This document shows positions 1 to 10,069 of a stretch of DNA of 64,000 nt, one piece after another (positions within the stretch are counted from its first letter, which is position 1; each line of letters begins with the position of its first letter). The position numbers and the translations under genes were made by a program. Below the pieces are notes generated by a model. It had not been told where the DNA came from, made no database searches, and worked only from the letters and a program-made list of their open reading frames with translations. Location of the stretch: positions 372,001 through 436,000 of the forward strand of contig NZ_CP034900.1 of the NCBI RefSeq assembly GCF_005082365.1. Direction: 5' to 3'. This DNA is from Buchnera aphidicola (Artemisaphis artemisicola) (GTDB lineage Bacteria; Pseudomonadota; Gammaproteobacteria; Enterobacterales; Enterobacteriaceae).

Positions 1-649
1 TCAAAAAAGAATAAATTTTAATCAAGTTAATTCTGGCATAATTAATAACGGTGCAACAATCGAACGTGAAATAAATACTAATTTTGGAAAACAAAAAACA
101 ATTAATTTGCAATTAAATCAAGAAAATTTTATTACAGCACAACGTATTAGCGATATGATTAATATTAAATATCCAGATACAGCTACACCTATTGATTCTA
201 AAACAGTACAAATAAATACTGTAGCTAATAATAATGTACAGGTTCACATGCTTGCTAATATTCAAGACATAGATATTTCCATTCCTTCACAAGGAGCTAA
301 AGTTGTTGTTGATCGTCGAACTGGTTCAGTTGTTATTAATCAAGAAGTAAAATTAAGATCATGTGTAGTATCAGATGGAAGTTTATCTATAATAATACCT
401 AAAATTATAGATCTAAAAAACAATTTATATTTTTTAAAATCATTCATAAAAAAAGATGAAAAAAAATATAATTTATCAGATGATATAATGAATAAAAATT
501 ATATAGATAATATTGTTTTTAATAAGAGTAATTTAAATGATATAGTTAAAGCTTTAAATATATTAGGTACTAAACCTGATGAATTAGTTTCTATTTTAGA
601 GTTAATGAAACGTGCTGGTTGTCTTAATGCTACATTGGAAATTATTTGA
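1..649 (+). CDS. flgI: Flagellar P-ring protein FlgI, C-terminal part
   Basis: FlgI builds the P ring around the flagellar rod in the periplasm and peptidoglycan layer. The reading frame is open from base 2 to the TGA at 647-649 and gives the last 215 or so residues of a protein that is about 365 residues in E. coli, so the 5' part lies before the window. The segment GATIERE near the start and the end GCLNATLEII fit the C-terminal half of the family. An ATG-based start near 107 would be false, because the frame continues upstream. The stop overlaps the flgJ start, which indicates an operon. A run of Lys/Asn-rich residues (about 95-135 of the visible part) replaces a more conserved stretch. 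Confidence 0.93.
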   Translation, partial: QKRINFNQVNSGIINNGATIEREINTNFGKQKTINLQLNQENFITAQRISDMINIKYPDTATPIDSKTVQINTVANNNVQVHMLANIQDIDISIPSQGAKVVVDRRTGSVVINQEVKLRSCVVSDGSLSIIIPKIIDLKNNLYFLKSFIKKDEKKYNLSDDIMNKNYIDNIVFNKSNLNDIVKALNILGTKPDELVSILELMKRAGCLNATLEII

Positions 650-960
650 TGAACGATAATTCATTATTAAATATTACAAATTATAATACACAATTTATTC
701 ATGAACTTAAATATCAAGTGCATAATAATCCTAAAAAATATGCATTACAAACTGCTAAATCAGTAGAAAGTATATTTATTCAAATTTTACTTAAAAGCAT
801 GAGAAATTCTTTATCAAATAACACGTTATTAGATAATAATCAAAGTCGTCTTTATACCGATATATATGATCAAAAAATATCAGAGGAAATAAGTAAAAAG
901 GGAATAGGACTCACTAATATTATTCTTAAACAATTAGAAATAAAAAAAAATATTGAATAA
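649..960 (+). CDS. flgJ: Short FlgJ: rod-assembly domain only
   Basis: In enterobacteria FlgJ has an N-terminal rod-capping domain and a C-terminal muramidase that opens peptidoglycan for the rod. This ORF has 103 codons and aligns only with the first hundred or so residues of the 313-residue E. coli protein (VESIFIQILLKSMR and RLYTDIYDQ are typical). The muramidase half is absent, and no remnant of it is visible in the 111 bases before flgK. I place the start at the ATG at 649, whose A is the last base of the flgI stop (TGATG overlap), rather than at the TTG three bases upstream. The loss is consistent with what is known of Buchnera, which keeps basal bodies but no filament. Confidence 0.9.
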   Translation: MNDNSLLNITNYNTQFIHELKYQVHNNPKKYALQTAKSVESIFIQILLKSMRNSLSNNTLLDNNQSRLYTDIYDQKISEEISKKGIGLTNIILKQLEIKKNIE

Positions 961-980
961 AATAAAATTGTATTAAATAT

Positions 981-1020
981 AATTCATATGTATTATTCTA
1001 AATTCATATGTATTATTCTA
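981..1020. repeat. Perfect 20-bp tandem duplication before flgK
   Basis: The 20 bases at 981-1000 are repeated exactly at 1001-1020, and the next bases (AATTA) begin a third copy. The repeat lies in the flgJ-flgK spacer, 52 bases before the flgK start. Two identical copies in a spacer that otherwise evolves fast suggest a recent slippage duplication. Confidence 0.9.
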
Positions 1021-1071
1021 AATTAGAATATTTTTCAAAATCATACATTTGATATAAATTGAGGAAAAAAA

Positions 1072-2703
1072 ATGGGTTCTATATTAGAGACTGCCATTTC
1101 TGGCATAAATGCTATGATGATACTGATTGATAAAAATAATAAAAAAATCAATAAAACTCCTTCAAAAAATGCAGAAAAACGCGTTTTTCTAGAAAATACT
1201 GTACAAGAGTCAAATGTTAATACTGTCGTAAAAGTAAAAGAAATATACGATAATTATAATGATTTTATTGTAGAAGAAAAAAGAAAAACAAATGCACAAG
1301 TTAAAAATGAACAAACTAGAGTTGAACAACTATTCAAATTAGAAGATTTATTATGTGAAAAATCTAATATTTTTAATAACTTAATGAGCGATTTATATCT
1401 ACAAATAGATAAAGATATTCTAGTAGATAAAAAAAACATTTTTAATGAACGAATAAAAGCGAAATTAAGTAATATAATGTTTTCTTTAAAAGATTTTGAT
1501 AGAAAGTTAAATTTTTTAGAAAAAGATATAAAAGAATTAGTAATAAATAATTTACAAAAAGTTAATGATTTAATTAATGAAATTCATGATATTAACATTA
1601 ATATAAATTATATTCCTATGTTTAAAGTTCCTAATCGAATGGAAAATCTTATTGAAAAAAGAGAAAATTTAGTAGATGAATTAAATGATCTAATTGGAGT
1701 TAAAGTTGTTAAAAAAGACAATAATTATCAAGTATTTTTAAATAATGGAATAGCTCTTATCGACAACAATCAAAAACAAAATTTAATTCCACTAACTTCA
1801 GAATCTGATGATAGATATATTAGCATAGGATATGTAGATGAAAGAGAACGAACAATAAAAAAAATAGAAAACATGATACCGGGCGCTTATTTAGGAGCTC
1901 TTTTAAAATTCAAGAGAGTAGAATTAGCCAATACAAGAAATAAAATTGGACAATTAGCAGTTAATTTTGCCGATAACCTTAACTCGCATCATATATTAGG
2001 ACATGACATGTTCGGACATGTAGGTAAACAAATTTTTAATATCAGTAATCCTGAAATTATAGCGAGTTCAAGTAATCGTTCTGATCCTACAATATCAGTG
2101 CAATGGCGTTCTATAAGTGATGCAAAAGATACTGATTATCTTTTATATTTTAAAAATAATAATTGGATAGTAACAAGATTGGCAGATCGAACTGTAATAC
2201 AACCTAGTATACGTGAAGACAACAATAAAACATTGATAAATTTTGATGGCATTGAATTTACAATAACAGGATATAATGCTGATAATAATATTTTTATGAT
2301 TAAGCCATATTCTCAAACATTAAATAAACTAGAACTATTAATTGAAGAAAATGAACCATTTTCATTTTTCTCGACTAATGATGTAAAGAATTTTAGCAAA
2401 CATCATGCTATAACAATAGATAAATTTCGTAAAGAATTTTTAGTAAATCATGAAGACACTCTTGATGAAGCATATCAAAAATTTTCTAAATCTATAGCTT
2501 ATAAAGCTAACGAACTCGAGGAAGAAATTCCTTTTAAAAAAAATATGATTAGAATACTGCATGATAAAACATTATCTATGTCTAAAGATGCTGAAAAAGA
2601 TTATCAAGATATCAATTATCAACAAGAATGTTATCTTGCAAATGTAAAAGTTTTAGAAATGGCAGGAAAAATATTTAATGAAATAATTGATTGCTATAGT
2701 TAA
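1072..2703 (+). CDS. flgK: Flagellar hook-associated protein 1 FlgK
   Basis: FlgK is the first hook-filament junction protein. The 543 residues match the usual length (547 in E. coli). The N-terminus ([12 protein letters not shown]) keeps the amphipathic pattern of hook-family proteins, and the C-terminus ([20 protein letters not shown]) keeps the terminal coiled coil. The block around residues 275-300 ([20 protein letters not shown]) is typical of FlgK. An AGGA-like ribosome binding site precedes the ATG. The middle is Lys/Asn-rich and poorly conserved. The partner gene flgL, which follows flgK in E. coli, is absent here. Either the hook end is capped by FlgK alone or FlgK has another role in the export-like basal body; that is inference. 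Confidence 0.9.
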   Translation: MGSILETAISGINAMMILIDKNNKKINKTPSKNAEKRVFLENTVQESNVNTVVKVKEIYDNYNDFIVEEKRKTNAQVKNEQTRVEQLFKLEDLLCEKSNIFNNLMSDLYLQIDKDILVDKKNIFNERIKAKLSNIMFSLKDFDRKLNFLEKDIKELVINNLQKVNDLINEIHDINININYIPMFKVPNRMENLIEKRENLVDELNDLIGVKVVKKDNNYQVFLNNGIALIDNNQKQNLIPLTSESDDRYISIGYVDERERTIKKIENMIPGAYLGALLKFKRVELANTRNKIGQLAVNFADNLNSHHILGHDMFGHVGKQIFNISNPEIIASSSNRSDPTISVQWRSISDAKDTDYLLYFKNNNWIVTRLADRTVIQPSIREDNNKTLINFDGIEFTITGYNADNNIFMIKPYSQTLNKLELLIEENEPFSFFSTNDVKNFSKHHAITIDKFRKEFLVNHEDTLDEAYQKFSKSIAYKANELEEEIPFKKNMIRILHDKTLSMSKDAEKDYQDINYQQECYLANVKVLEMAGKIFNEIIDCYS

Positions 2704-2729
2704 TTATTAATTATAAATTTTTAAAAAAT

Positions 2730-2756
2730 AAAAACTTACTTTATAAGTAAGTTTTT
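2730..2756. terminator. Bidirectional terminator between flgK and rne
   Basis: The 12-bp perfect stem runs from 2730 to 2741 and pairs with 2745-2756, around a 3-base loop. T-rich sequence follows on both strands (TATTTTTTT on +, TTTTATTTTTT on -). It lies between the convergent flgK and rne genes. Confidence 0.8.
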
Positions 2757-2827
2757 ATTTTTTTAGAAAACTAGATTATTGAATTATATAGTACATCTAT
2801 AATTTATTGATATTAAATTAAAAAATT

Positions 2828-5722
2828 TTATTTAGGTTTAGAAATAGGAGAACTAGCAAAATTTTTTGCAGAATGCGCTCCTGCAGCATTTTTTATGCTA
2901 ATGTTTGATTTTATATTAGATGCATTAGAATTCATCGGATTTTTAATATTATTTATATATAAATTTTCAGATATTTTTGTTATAGGTGCACTTGATTGAC
3001 ACTTTTTGTTCTTTTTACTAGTTTTTAAAAAACTATTATTTTTATTTGAAGATAACAAATCTCTTTTTTTAGAAGCTAGTGAATATTTAGATATTATACT
3101 TGTATTAATTGCAGTATCGTGTTGTAAATATTTCTTACATTCTCGAATTTCTTTTTGTAATTTTTTAAATCTTAACAAATTATTCTTTTTAATTACTCTA
3201 CAATCTGTTTTTTTTTCTAAAAATTTCTTATTATTAATAATATTTTTTTTTTCAAAAATCAAAAATTGATATAATTTAGTTTTATTAATTTTTTTTTGGT
3301 TTTTTATTTTTTTTAATGGTAATAAAGGATATTTAATGCAAACTTTAGCTAATAATAATTCTAATGAACAAACTGAAGAAATAATAAACTCAGAAAAGTT
3401 AATAGACTTTTTACTTAAAAAATTATACTTAATATTTTTTTTATCTAATTTTTTAAAATAATTAAAATATTGATAAAACATAGTATTTATGAAAATTCTA
3501 TTAGAATAATATTTATCAATCAAATTGCTTTTAGAAGAAATTTTTTTATTCTTATCTTTTTTTTTCTGAATAACATCGTTTATATTCTTTTGTTTCTTAT
3601 TTGCAATTAAAATGTTGTTTAAATTGTTTTCTGTATTATAAAAAAAATTGTATTTGCTAGGAAAATATATATTTTTATTTTTTAAAAATTCTGATTTATA
3701 TTTTTCAAAAAAACTATTAGATTTTTTTAAAGAAAAATAATAATCATTTTGAACTGTTTTTAAATTATTTTTTTCTAAAGATAAATTTTTAATATTATCA
3801 AAAGAATAAGATTTATTTTTAAAATGTTTTTTTCTAAATAATTGTGATAAAATCAATTCATCTTTATTGTTAAATTTATCTTCATTTAAAGGAATTTGTT
3901 TTTTTTTAAAAAAAAGATTATTTTTGTTTTGAATAGCGTTATTTTTAAAAATTTCACTTGTAACAAAAATATTTCTTATTAAAAAAGCACTTTTAATCCA
4001 AGTTATCATTTTAAATATAAAACTTGTATTATTTAAATTTTTTTTTAAAGGCTTTTTATAATTATTTTTTTTTAAAATATTCTCTTTTTCTTTGTGAAGA
4101 TTATTAATCTTATTTTGATATATATTATATTTAGTTAAATCTAATTTTTTTTTCTTTTTTCTTTCTATAATATTTTCTTTTAAAAAACTTGTAATTTTAT
4201 TTTTTTGAATATTATAAAGAGAATAACTAATTGCATTGATCTTTTCTCCTTTTCGAATTCTAGAAACAGAATAATGCGGAGTTTTCATTTTTTTACTAGG
4301 AATAATAATAGTTTTTCCACCATCTTGACGTTTTTCAATAGCATGTACTGCAGCTCTTTTTTCATTTAATAAATAGCAAGCAATTTCTATAGGAACAATT
4401 GCATGAACTTCACGTGTATTTTCTTTTAAAGCTTCTTCTTCAATTAAACGTAAAATAGATAAAGATAAGGATTCATTATCTCTAATAGTTCCTGTCCCTG
4501 TACATCTTGGACAAACATGATGACTAGATTCACCTAAAGATGAACTTAATCTTTGTCGAGACATTTCTAACAAACCAAATCTCGAAATATGACCAATTTG
4601 AATACGTGCTCTATCTTCACGGGCGATTTCTCTTAATCTATTTTCAATTGTTTTCTGATGATTAATAGATATCATATCTATAAAATCAATTACTATTAAC
4701 CCCCCTAAATCACGTAAACGTAATTGACGAGAAATCTCATCAACTGCTTCAAGATTAGTGTTGAATGCAGTAGATTCAATATCTGAATTACTTGTAGATC
4801 GTGCAGAATTAATATCAATAGCAGTTAATGCTTCTGTAGTATCTATCATGATAGAACCACCAGAAGGAAGTCTTACTTTTCTTTGAAATGCTGAATCTAT
4901 TTGCGTTTCAATTTGAAAATAACTAAAAAGTGGTATATCTCCAGAATACAACTTAATTTTATTAATAAAATCTGGACGTCCTAAAAAAGTAATATGCTGA
5001 CGTGCTAAATCTAATATGTTAGGATTATCAATTAAGATTTCTCCAATATCTTTACGTAAATAATCTCTAAAAGCTCGAACAATAATATTGCTTTCTTGAT
5101 GAATTAAAAATGGTGCTATTTTATTTTTTGATATTATTTTAATTGTATCCCAATGTTTTAATCTGAGCGATAAATCCCATTGTAATGATTCTATAGATTT
5201 CCCTGCTCCAGCAGTTCTAATAATTATACTCATGTTTTCAGGTAATTCTAACAAAGATAATAATTCTTTCAATACTATTCTATCGTGTCCTTCAATTCTT
5301 CTTGATATTCCGCTTGATTTAGGATTATTTGGCATAAGAACTAAATAACTACCAGCTAAACTAATAAAAGTTGTTAAAGCAGCACCTTTAGTTCCTCGTT
5401 CTTCTTTAGTTATTTGAACGATAATTTCTTGGCCTTCTTTTAAAATATCTTTAATACTATAATTTAAATTATGAACATTCTTATCTAATAAATAATTTTC
5501 AGAAATTTCTTTAAATGGTAAAAAACCATGTTTTTCCTCACCATAGTCTATAAAAACAGCTTCTAAACTTGGTTCTATACGAGTAATTTTTCCTTTATAA
5601 ATATTTGATTTTTTTTGTTCTGATCCAGAATTTTCTATATCAAGATCGTATAAACGCTGACCATCAACAAGAGCTATACGCAATTCTTCCTGTTGAGTTG
5701 CATTAATTAACATTCTTTTCAT
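2828..5722 (-). CDS. rne: Ribonuclease E
   Basis: This endoribonuclease processes rRNA and tRNA and starts mRNA decay. I chose the ATG at 5722 ([13 protein letters not shown], the E. coli start), giving 964 residues; a longer frame to 5794 has no support. Order of parts: S1 domain about 38-125, catalytic core with Asp303 (in AIDIN) and the following VIDFIDM motif, zinc link CPRC near 404-407, then a long Lys/Asn-rich tail. Three islands in the tail resemble E. coli: an amphipathic segment at 568-580 ([13 protein letters not shown], the membrane anchor position), residues 784-799 (like the enolase-binding peptide) and the last 50 residues (like the PNPase-binding end). The arginine-rich helicase-binding part is not recognisable. 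The gene is alone and converges on flgK. An A10 run in the tail region is in frame. Confidence 0.96.
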   Translation of the reverse strand: MKRMLINATQQEELRIALVDGQRLYDLDIENSGSEQKKSNIYKGKITRIEPSLEAVFIDYGEEKHGFLPFKEISENYLLDKNVHNLNYSIKDILKEGQEIIVQITKEERGTKGAALTTFISLAGSYLVLMPNNPKSSGISRRIEGHDRIVLKELLSLLELPENMSIIIRTAGAGKSIESLQWDLSLRLKHWDTIKIISKNKIAPFLIHQESNIIVRAFRDYLRKDIGEILIDNPNILDLARQHITFLGRPDFINKIKLYSGDIPLFSYFQIETQIDSAFQRKVRLPSGGSIMIDTTEALTAIDINSARSTSNSDIESTAFNTNLEAVDEISRQLRLRDLGGLIVIDFIDMISINHQKTIENRLREIAREDRARIQIGHISRFGLLEMSRQRLSSSLGESSHHVCPRCTGTGTIRDNESLSLSILRLIEEEALKENTREVHAIVPIEIACYLLNEKRAAVHAIEKRQDGGKTIIIPSKKMKTPHYSVSRIRKGEKINAISYSLYNIQKNKITSFLKENIIERKKKKKLDLTKYNIYQNKINNLHKEKENILKKNNYKKPLKKNLNNTSFIFKMITWIKSAFLIRNIFVTSEIFKNNAIQNKNNLFFKKKQIPLNEDKFNNKDELILSQLFRKKHFKNKSYSFDNIKNLSLEKNNLKTVQNDYYFSLKKSNSFFEKYKSEFLKNKNIYFPSKYNFFYNTENNLNNILIANKKQKNINDVIQKKKDKNKKISSKSNLIDKYYSNRIFINTMFYQYFNYFKKLDKKNIKYNFLSKKSINFSEFIISSVCSLELLLAKVCIKYPLLPLKKIKNQKKINKTKLYQFLIFEKKNIINNKKFLEKKTDCRVIKKNNLLRFKKLQKEIRECKKYLQHDTAINTSIISKYSLASKKRDLLSSNKNNSFLKTSKKNKKCQSSAPITKISENLYINNIKNPMNSNASNIKSNISIKNAAGAHSAKNFASSPISKPK

Positions 5723-6060
5723 TATAACTTTTTCTCTCTTATTTTTATAAATAAGTAAATACATCAACAGGAAATATAAATTATTAAAAATCAATTTTTA
5801 TCATTAAATATGATTTTTATTTAAAATACCTATAAAAATAAGTTTTCTTATTTAAAAATAAATAAAAATATCAAATATAAATATATAAGAATTAATATAT
5901 ATAAAATAATATTAAATATATTTATTTTTTAAATCATATAAAATTTTTTTTATACTAATTCAATTAAAGACAAAACAACTTATTTAATATATTTAAATTA
6001 ATAATTATATTATAATAAATAAAAATTAAAAAAATTATTTTAAAAATAGAGATTTTTTTA
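5723..6060. other. Divergent spacer between rne and rluC
   Basis: These 338 bases are almost entirely A and T and hold no ORF or RNA gene that I can recognise. They must carry promoters for both rne and rluC, but the composition is too AT-rich to call individual -35 and -10 boxes. I do not see the hairpins of the E. coli rne leader used for autoregulation. Confidence 0.6.
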
Positions 6061-7011
6061 ATGAAAAATCAAATATTGCCTATGTCTATCATATATATTA
6101 ATCAAGATATGATAAATCAACGAATAGATAATTTTATGCATAAAAGATTTAAAAATATACCAAAAAGCATGATTTATCGTATTATAAGAACAGGAAAAGT
6201 TCGCGTTAATAAAAAAAGAGTAAAACCATATTATAAATTAAATATTGGAGATATAGTAAAAACTCCACCAATAAAAACTTCACACAATTCAAAAAATAAT
6301 TCTATTCCTGTAAATTATCTTAACAGTTTATTAAAAAATATTTTATATGAAGACAATCATTTATTAATAATTAACAAACCTTCAGGTATTGCAGTACATG
6401 GAGGTAGTGGATTAAATTTTGGTATCATAGAATGTTTTCGAAAGTTACGACCATTAAATAAATTTCTTGAACTTATGCATCGAATTGATCGTGAAACATC
6501 AGGAGTTTTAATATTAGTAAAAAAACGCATGTCTTTATTATGTCTTCATAAACAACTAAGAGAAAAAAAAATCAAAAAAGAATACGTAGCACTAGTTCAT
6601 GGTTTATGGCCTAATAATATAAAAAAAATTTCGCAACCTTTATTAAAAATAAAATTACACAACAAACAAAAAAAAGTTTTAATTGACATTAATGGGAAAG
6701 CTTCAGAAACGCATTTTATAATAAAAAAAAAATTTTCTTCTTCAACTCTATTATCAATCATTCCAAAAACTGGTAGAACACATCAAATTCGTGTACATTC
6801 TTTATATGCAGGACATCCAATATTATTTGATAAACGTTATGGTGATAGTAAATTAGATTCTAATATAAAAACTAAAAATCAAAACAACATTAACAGACTT
6901 TTACTTCATGCTTCTGCAATTCACTTCATACATCCTAAAAATGGCAATAAAATTTGTATCAAAGCACCCTTAGATTTAGATTTTAAAAATTATTTACATA
7001 CTATGATGTAG
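6061..7011 (+). CDS. rluC: 23S rRNA pseudouridine synthase RluC
   Basis: RluC makes pseudouridines 955, 2504 and 2580 in 23S rRNA. The 316-residue ORF has an N-terminal S4-like RNA-binding domain (QRIDNF, SMIYRIIRTGKVRVNKKR, about 20-75) and an RluA-type catalytic domain with the signature HRIDRETSG, giving Asp143 as the catalytic residue, and the later motif GRTHQIRVH. The length is near the E. coli enzyme (319). An A10 tract at 6723-6732 is in frame, unlike similar tracts in fabD, pyrD and trmD. It is followed by rpmF, as in E. coli apart from lost small genes. Confidence 0.95.
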   Translation: MKNQILPMSIIYINQDMINQRIDNFMHKRFKNIPKSMIYRIIRTGKVRVNKKRVKPYYKLNIGDIVKTPPIKTSHNSKNNSIPVNYLNSLLKNILYEDNHLLIINKPSGIAVHGGSGLNFGIIECFRKLRPLNKFLELMHRIDRETSGVLILVKKRMSLLCLHKQLREKKIKKEYVALVHGLWPNNIKKISQPLLKIKLHNKQKKVLIDINGKASETHFIIKKKFSSSTLLSIIPKTGRTHQIRVHSLYAGHPILFDKRYGDSKLDSNIKTKNQNNINRLLLHASAIHFIHPKNGNKICIKAPLDLDFKNYLHTMM

Positions 7012-7089
7012 TGCATATTTAATATAATTTCATATAAAAATGTTGTTTTACAATTAAATTACAACTAGTTATAAAGAGAGATATATAAC

Positions 7090-7254
7090 ATGGCTGTTCA
7101 AAAAAATAAACCTACTCGTTCTAAAAGAGGCATGAGACGTTCTCATGATTCTTTATTAAAACCAACCTTATCTATAGACAAATGTTCTGGAGAAATCCAT
7201 GTTAGACACCATATTACATTTAATGGATACTATAAAGGAAAAAAAATAATTTAA
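7090..7254 (+). CDS. rpmF: 50S ribosomal protein L32
   Basis: A 54-codon ORF begins [20 protein letters not shown], the conserved N-terminus of bacterial L32, and ends in GYYKGKKII. The ribosome binding site AAAGAG lies about ten bases upstream of the ATG. In E. coli it heads the rpmF-plsX-fabH-fabD operon. Here plsX and fabH are gone and fabD is next. A hairpin follows directly, so rpmF may be partly uncoupled from the fab genes. Confidence 0.96.
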   Translation: MAVQKNKPTRSKRGMRRSHDSLLKPTLSIDKCSGEIHVRHHITFNGYYKGKKII

Positions 7255-7262
7255 AAAATCTC

Positions 7263-7289
7263 AAATGGTACTTCAAAGAAGTGCCATTT
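7263..7289 (+). terminator. Hairpin downstream of rpmF
   Basis: A 12-bp stem (7263-7274 with 7278-7289, one G-U pair) closes a 3-base loop just after the rpmF stop. The downstream tail is A-rich rather than T-rich, so it may be an mRNA-stabilising or processing hairpin rather than a strong terminator. Confidence 0.55.
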
Positions 7290-7383
7290 TACAAAAAATT
7301 TATATATTGTTTTATATAAAAATTATTAAAAAAATAAAATTTAATTATATAAAAATATAAATTTAAAGAAATAGGTAATTATT

Positions 7384-8339
7384 ATGACATTATTCGCAAT
7401 GTTATTTCCTGGACAAGGTTCACAATATTTAGGCATGTTGTCTTCTTTTTTTTCTGAAAAAAATAATATTTTTAAAAATACTTTTGATGAAGCATCTGAC
7501 TGTATCAAATATGATTTGTTTAAATTAATAAAAAAAGGACCAGAAGAAAAATTAAATCAAAGTAGGTATACACAAGTCATAGTATTATCTTCATCAGTTG
7601 CAATATATCGTTTATGGCAATATAAAAATGGAAACAATCCATCATTAATGTCTGGACACAGCTTAGGAGAATATTCTGCTTTAGTATGTTCGAATGCAAT
7701 TAAATTTTTTGATGCATTAAAACTAGTTTTTTTTCGCGGAAAATTAATGGAAGAAATAACCATAAATCGACCTTCCTTGATGCAAGCAATTATTGGTATA
7801 GAAAAAAAAACAGTAGAAACTGTATGTTCGTCGATAGTACTAAAAAAAAAATAGTATCTCTAGCAAGTATAAATTCTCATGATCAAATAGTAATTTCAGG
7901 AGATAAATCTGCTGTATGCGAGGCAAGTTTTAATTGCAAAAAACTTGGTGCTAAGTATATATTGAACATAAACAGTAATATACCTGCTCATTCTGTAATA
8001 TTAAAACCAATATCTAAGAAACTAAAAAAAAAGTTAAAAAATATTACTATAAATTCACCAATTATTCCTGTGATCAATAATGTTGATGTAAAATCTGAAA
8101 AAACTAGTAAAAATATTAAAGATGCTTTAATAAGACAAATCTATAGTACTGTAAGATGGCAAGAAATTATAGAACTAATAAAGTCAAAAAAATATTTTAC
8201 TATGTTAGAAATTGGACCTAATAATATACTTACCAACTTAAATAAAAAACACAAAAATATCATTCCATTTAGTACAAATAACTTAAAAAATTTTTTAATA
8301 GCATTTCAAAAAATTAATAAAGAAAAAAATGAATTCTAA
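7384..8339 (+). CDS. fabD: Malonyl-CoA:ACP transacylase FabD, frameshifted in an A10 tract
   Basis: FabD loads malonyl groups onto ACP for fatty-acid elongation. The first 156 codons end in a TAG at 7852-7854 directly after ten A at 7842-7851; the rest of the protein continues in another frame to 8339. One extra A would restore a single 318-codon ORF, close to the family length (309 in E. coli). Both halves are well conserved: GQGSQ near the start, GHSLG with nucleophile Ser93, and catalytic His203 (restored numbering) in IPAHSVILKP, then NNVDVK and the EIGP block. This is not the pattern of a decaying gene. RNA polymerase slippage on A tracts, known in Buchnera, could yield a fraction of correct mRNA. 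A sequencing error in the homopolymer is the alternative. It overlaps fabG by 11 bases. Confidence 0.85.
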
Positions 8340-9063
8340 CAAAAAAACCGCTTTAATTACAGGTGCAAATCGTGGAATAGGAAAAGCTATTGCAAAAAAA
8401 CTAATACGAAAAGGAATTCGAGTAATAGGTACTTCTACTACTCAAGAAGGAGTAAATGTTATTAATAATTATTTAAAAGAAAACGGATTCGGAATTGTTT
8501 TGAATTTAAGCAATATTGATTCTATTGCGGAAAAAATACATGAAATTTATAAAAAAAAATATTCTATTGATATATTAATTAATAATGCAGGCATTAAAGA
8601 AGATAATTTATTAATAAACATGAAAGATAAAGAATGGAATAATGTAATAACAGTTAATTTATCAGCAATTTTTTATCTTACTAAATCTATTATTAGATCA
8701 ATGATAAAAAAACGACAAGGAAGAATTATTACTATTGGCTCTGTCATTGCACATATAGGAAATAATGGACAAGCTAATTATAGCTGTTCTAAATCAGGAT
8801 TAATAGGATTTCATAAATCTTTAGCCTTAGAAGTAGCATCAAAAGGTATTACTGTAAATATTGTTTCACCAGGTTTAATTAAAACAGATTTTACCAAAAC
8901 GTTAAATTCAAAACAATATCTAAAATATTTATCTAAAATTCCTATGAAACGATTAGGATGTCCAGAAGAAGTAGCAGATGCAGTTGCTTTTTTAGTTTCA
9001 GAAAAATCATCGTACATTACTGGACATACATTACATATAAATGGAGGTATGTATATGATATAA
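8329..9063 (+). CDS. fabG: 3-oxoacyl-ACP reductase FabG
   Basis: FabG performs the NADPH-dependent first reduction of each fatty-acid elongation cycle. The 244 residues form a classical short-chain dehydrogenase: dinucleotide-binding TGANRGIG at 11-18, NNAG, the catalytic Ser in the IGSVIAHIG block, and YSCSK (YxxxK). The C-terminal YITGHTLHINGGMYM is typical of FabG and its length equals the E. coli enzyme (244). The start overlaps the end of fabD by 11 bases, so translation is probably coupled; failure to translate the fabD tail frame could therefore reduce fabG expression. Confidence 0.97.
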   Translation: MNSNKKTALITGANRGIGKAIAKKLIRKGIRVIGTSTTQEGVNVINNYLKENGFGIVLNLSNIDSIAEKIHEIYKKKYSIDILINNAGIKEDNLLINMKDKEWNNVITVNLSAIFYLTKSIIRSMIKKRQGRIITIGSVIAHIGNNGQANYSCSKSGLIGFHKSLALEVASKGITVNIVSPGLIKTDFTKTLNSKQYLKYLSKIPMKRLGCPEEVADAVAFLVSEKSSYITGHTLHINGGMYMI

Positions 9064-9153
9064 TGTTAATAACTATATTTTAGATTATAAAATCATATTT
9101 TTATATATAAATAAAATGAAAATCAATATCAATGTCTAAAGGAAAAAATAAAC

Positions 9154-9396
9154 ATGAAAAATCTTGAAAAACGTATTAAAAAAATAATACAAGATAAATT
9201 AGATGTTCCTAAAGAAAAAATATTAAACTATTCTTCTTTTAAAGAAGATCTTGGTGCAGATTCTCTTGATATAGTAGAATTAATTATGGCTTTTGAAGAA
9301 GAATTTAATATTGAAATATCAGATAAAGAAGCAGAAAAAATTAATACAATAGAACAATTCATTGAGTATATGGAAAAATATAAAAATAAATTATAA
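9154..9396 (+). CDS. acpP: Acyl carrier protein
   Basis: This 80-residue acidic helical protein carries growing acyl chains on a phosphopantetheine arm. The attachment motif GADSLDIVELIMAFEEEF is intact, with Ser37 as the modified residue. AAGGAAAA precedes the ATG. The neighbours that follow in E. coli (fabF, pabC, mltG) are absent, so tmk comes next. The highly conserved helix II contrasts with a Lys-rich N-terminus. Confidence 0.97.
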   Translation: MKNLEKRIKKIIQDKLDVPKEKILNYSSFKEDLGADSLDIVELIMAFEEEFNIEISDKEAEKINTIEQFIEYMEKYKNKL

Positions 9397-9430
9397 ATCA
9401 CTGATTTATATAATAAATAATTTTAAAATA

Positions 9431-10069
9431 ATGATAAAAAACAAATTTATTGTAGTTGAAGGACTAGAAGGTGCAGGTAAAACTCATGCTTGTATATGTA
9501 TTAAAAATATATTAAATCAATGTAACATTAAAAATATACTATTAGTACGTCAACCAGGAAGCACTCCAATTGCAGAAGAAATAAGAAAATTAACAAAAAA
9601 AAACTTTAATAATGATTATCTTACTAAAGAAACTGAATTATTACTAATGTATGCGGCAAGAATACAATTAGTTAAAAAAATAATAAAACCAGCATTAGAT
9701 AGTGGAAAATGGGTCATCTCAGATCGTCATAATTTGTCTTCTTTAGCATATCAAGGTGGCGGATTGGGTATTAAAAAAAATATAATAACTCAATTGCAAA
9801 CTTTATTTTTCCAAAATTTAATACCCGATTTAACTATTTACTTAGATGTATCTCCAGAAATTGGTTTAGAAAGAGCAAAAAAAAGAAATACGTTAGATCA
9901 AATAGAAAAAAGATCTTTGCAATTTTTTAAAAAAACTAGAAAAAGCTATCTAAAAAATATAAAAAAAAACAAAAACACTATAATAATAAATGCTAATTCA
10001 AAAATTAATATTGTAACTCACAATATCACAAAAAAAATATTAAATTGGATTAATAAGAAAATTATATGA
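9431..10069 (+). CDS. tmk: Thymidylate kinase
   Basis: It phosphorylates dTMP to dTDP. I start at the ATG at 9431 (MIKNKFIVVEGLEGAGKT), giving 212 residues like the 213-residue E. coli enzyme; the same frame is open back to 9362 inside acpP, but that stretch has no similarity. Visible motifs are the P-loop GLEGAGKT at about 10-17, RQPGSTPIAEEIR, and the DRHNLSSLAYQGGG block, where the usual DRY is DRH. The stop overlaps the holB start by four bases (ATGA). Confidence 0.95.
   Translation: MIKNKFIVVEGLEGAGKTHACICIKNILNQCNIKNILLVRQPGSTPIAEEIRKLTKKNFNNDYLTKETELLLMYAARIQLVKKIIKPALDSGKWVISDRHNLSSLAYQGGGLGIKKNIITQLQTLFFQNLIPDLTIYLDVSPEIGLERAKKRNTLDQIEKRSLQFFKKTRKSYLKNIKKNKNTIIINANSKINIVTHNITKKILNWINKKII

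Noticed and set aside
3006-3269. Hydrophobic ORF on the plus strand inside rne
   Set aside because: It is the complement of the Lys/Asn-rich RNase E tail (AAA and AAT read as TTT and ATT); it gives a false membrane-protein look.
5723-5794. 24-codon N-terminal extension of rne
   Set aside because: The extension is hydrophobic AT-rich translation without similarity; [13 protein letters not shown] at 5722 is the family start.
9362-9430. Longer start for tmk inside acpP
   Set aside because: The added residues overlap acpP and have no similarity; the ATG at 9431 gives the family N-terminus and length.
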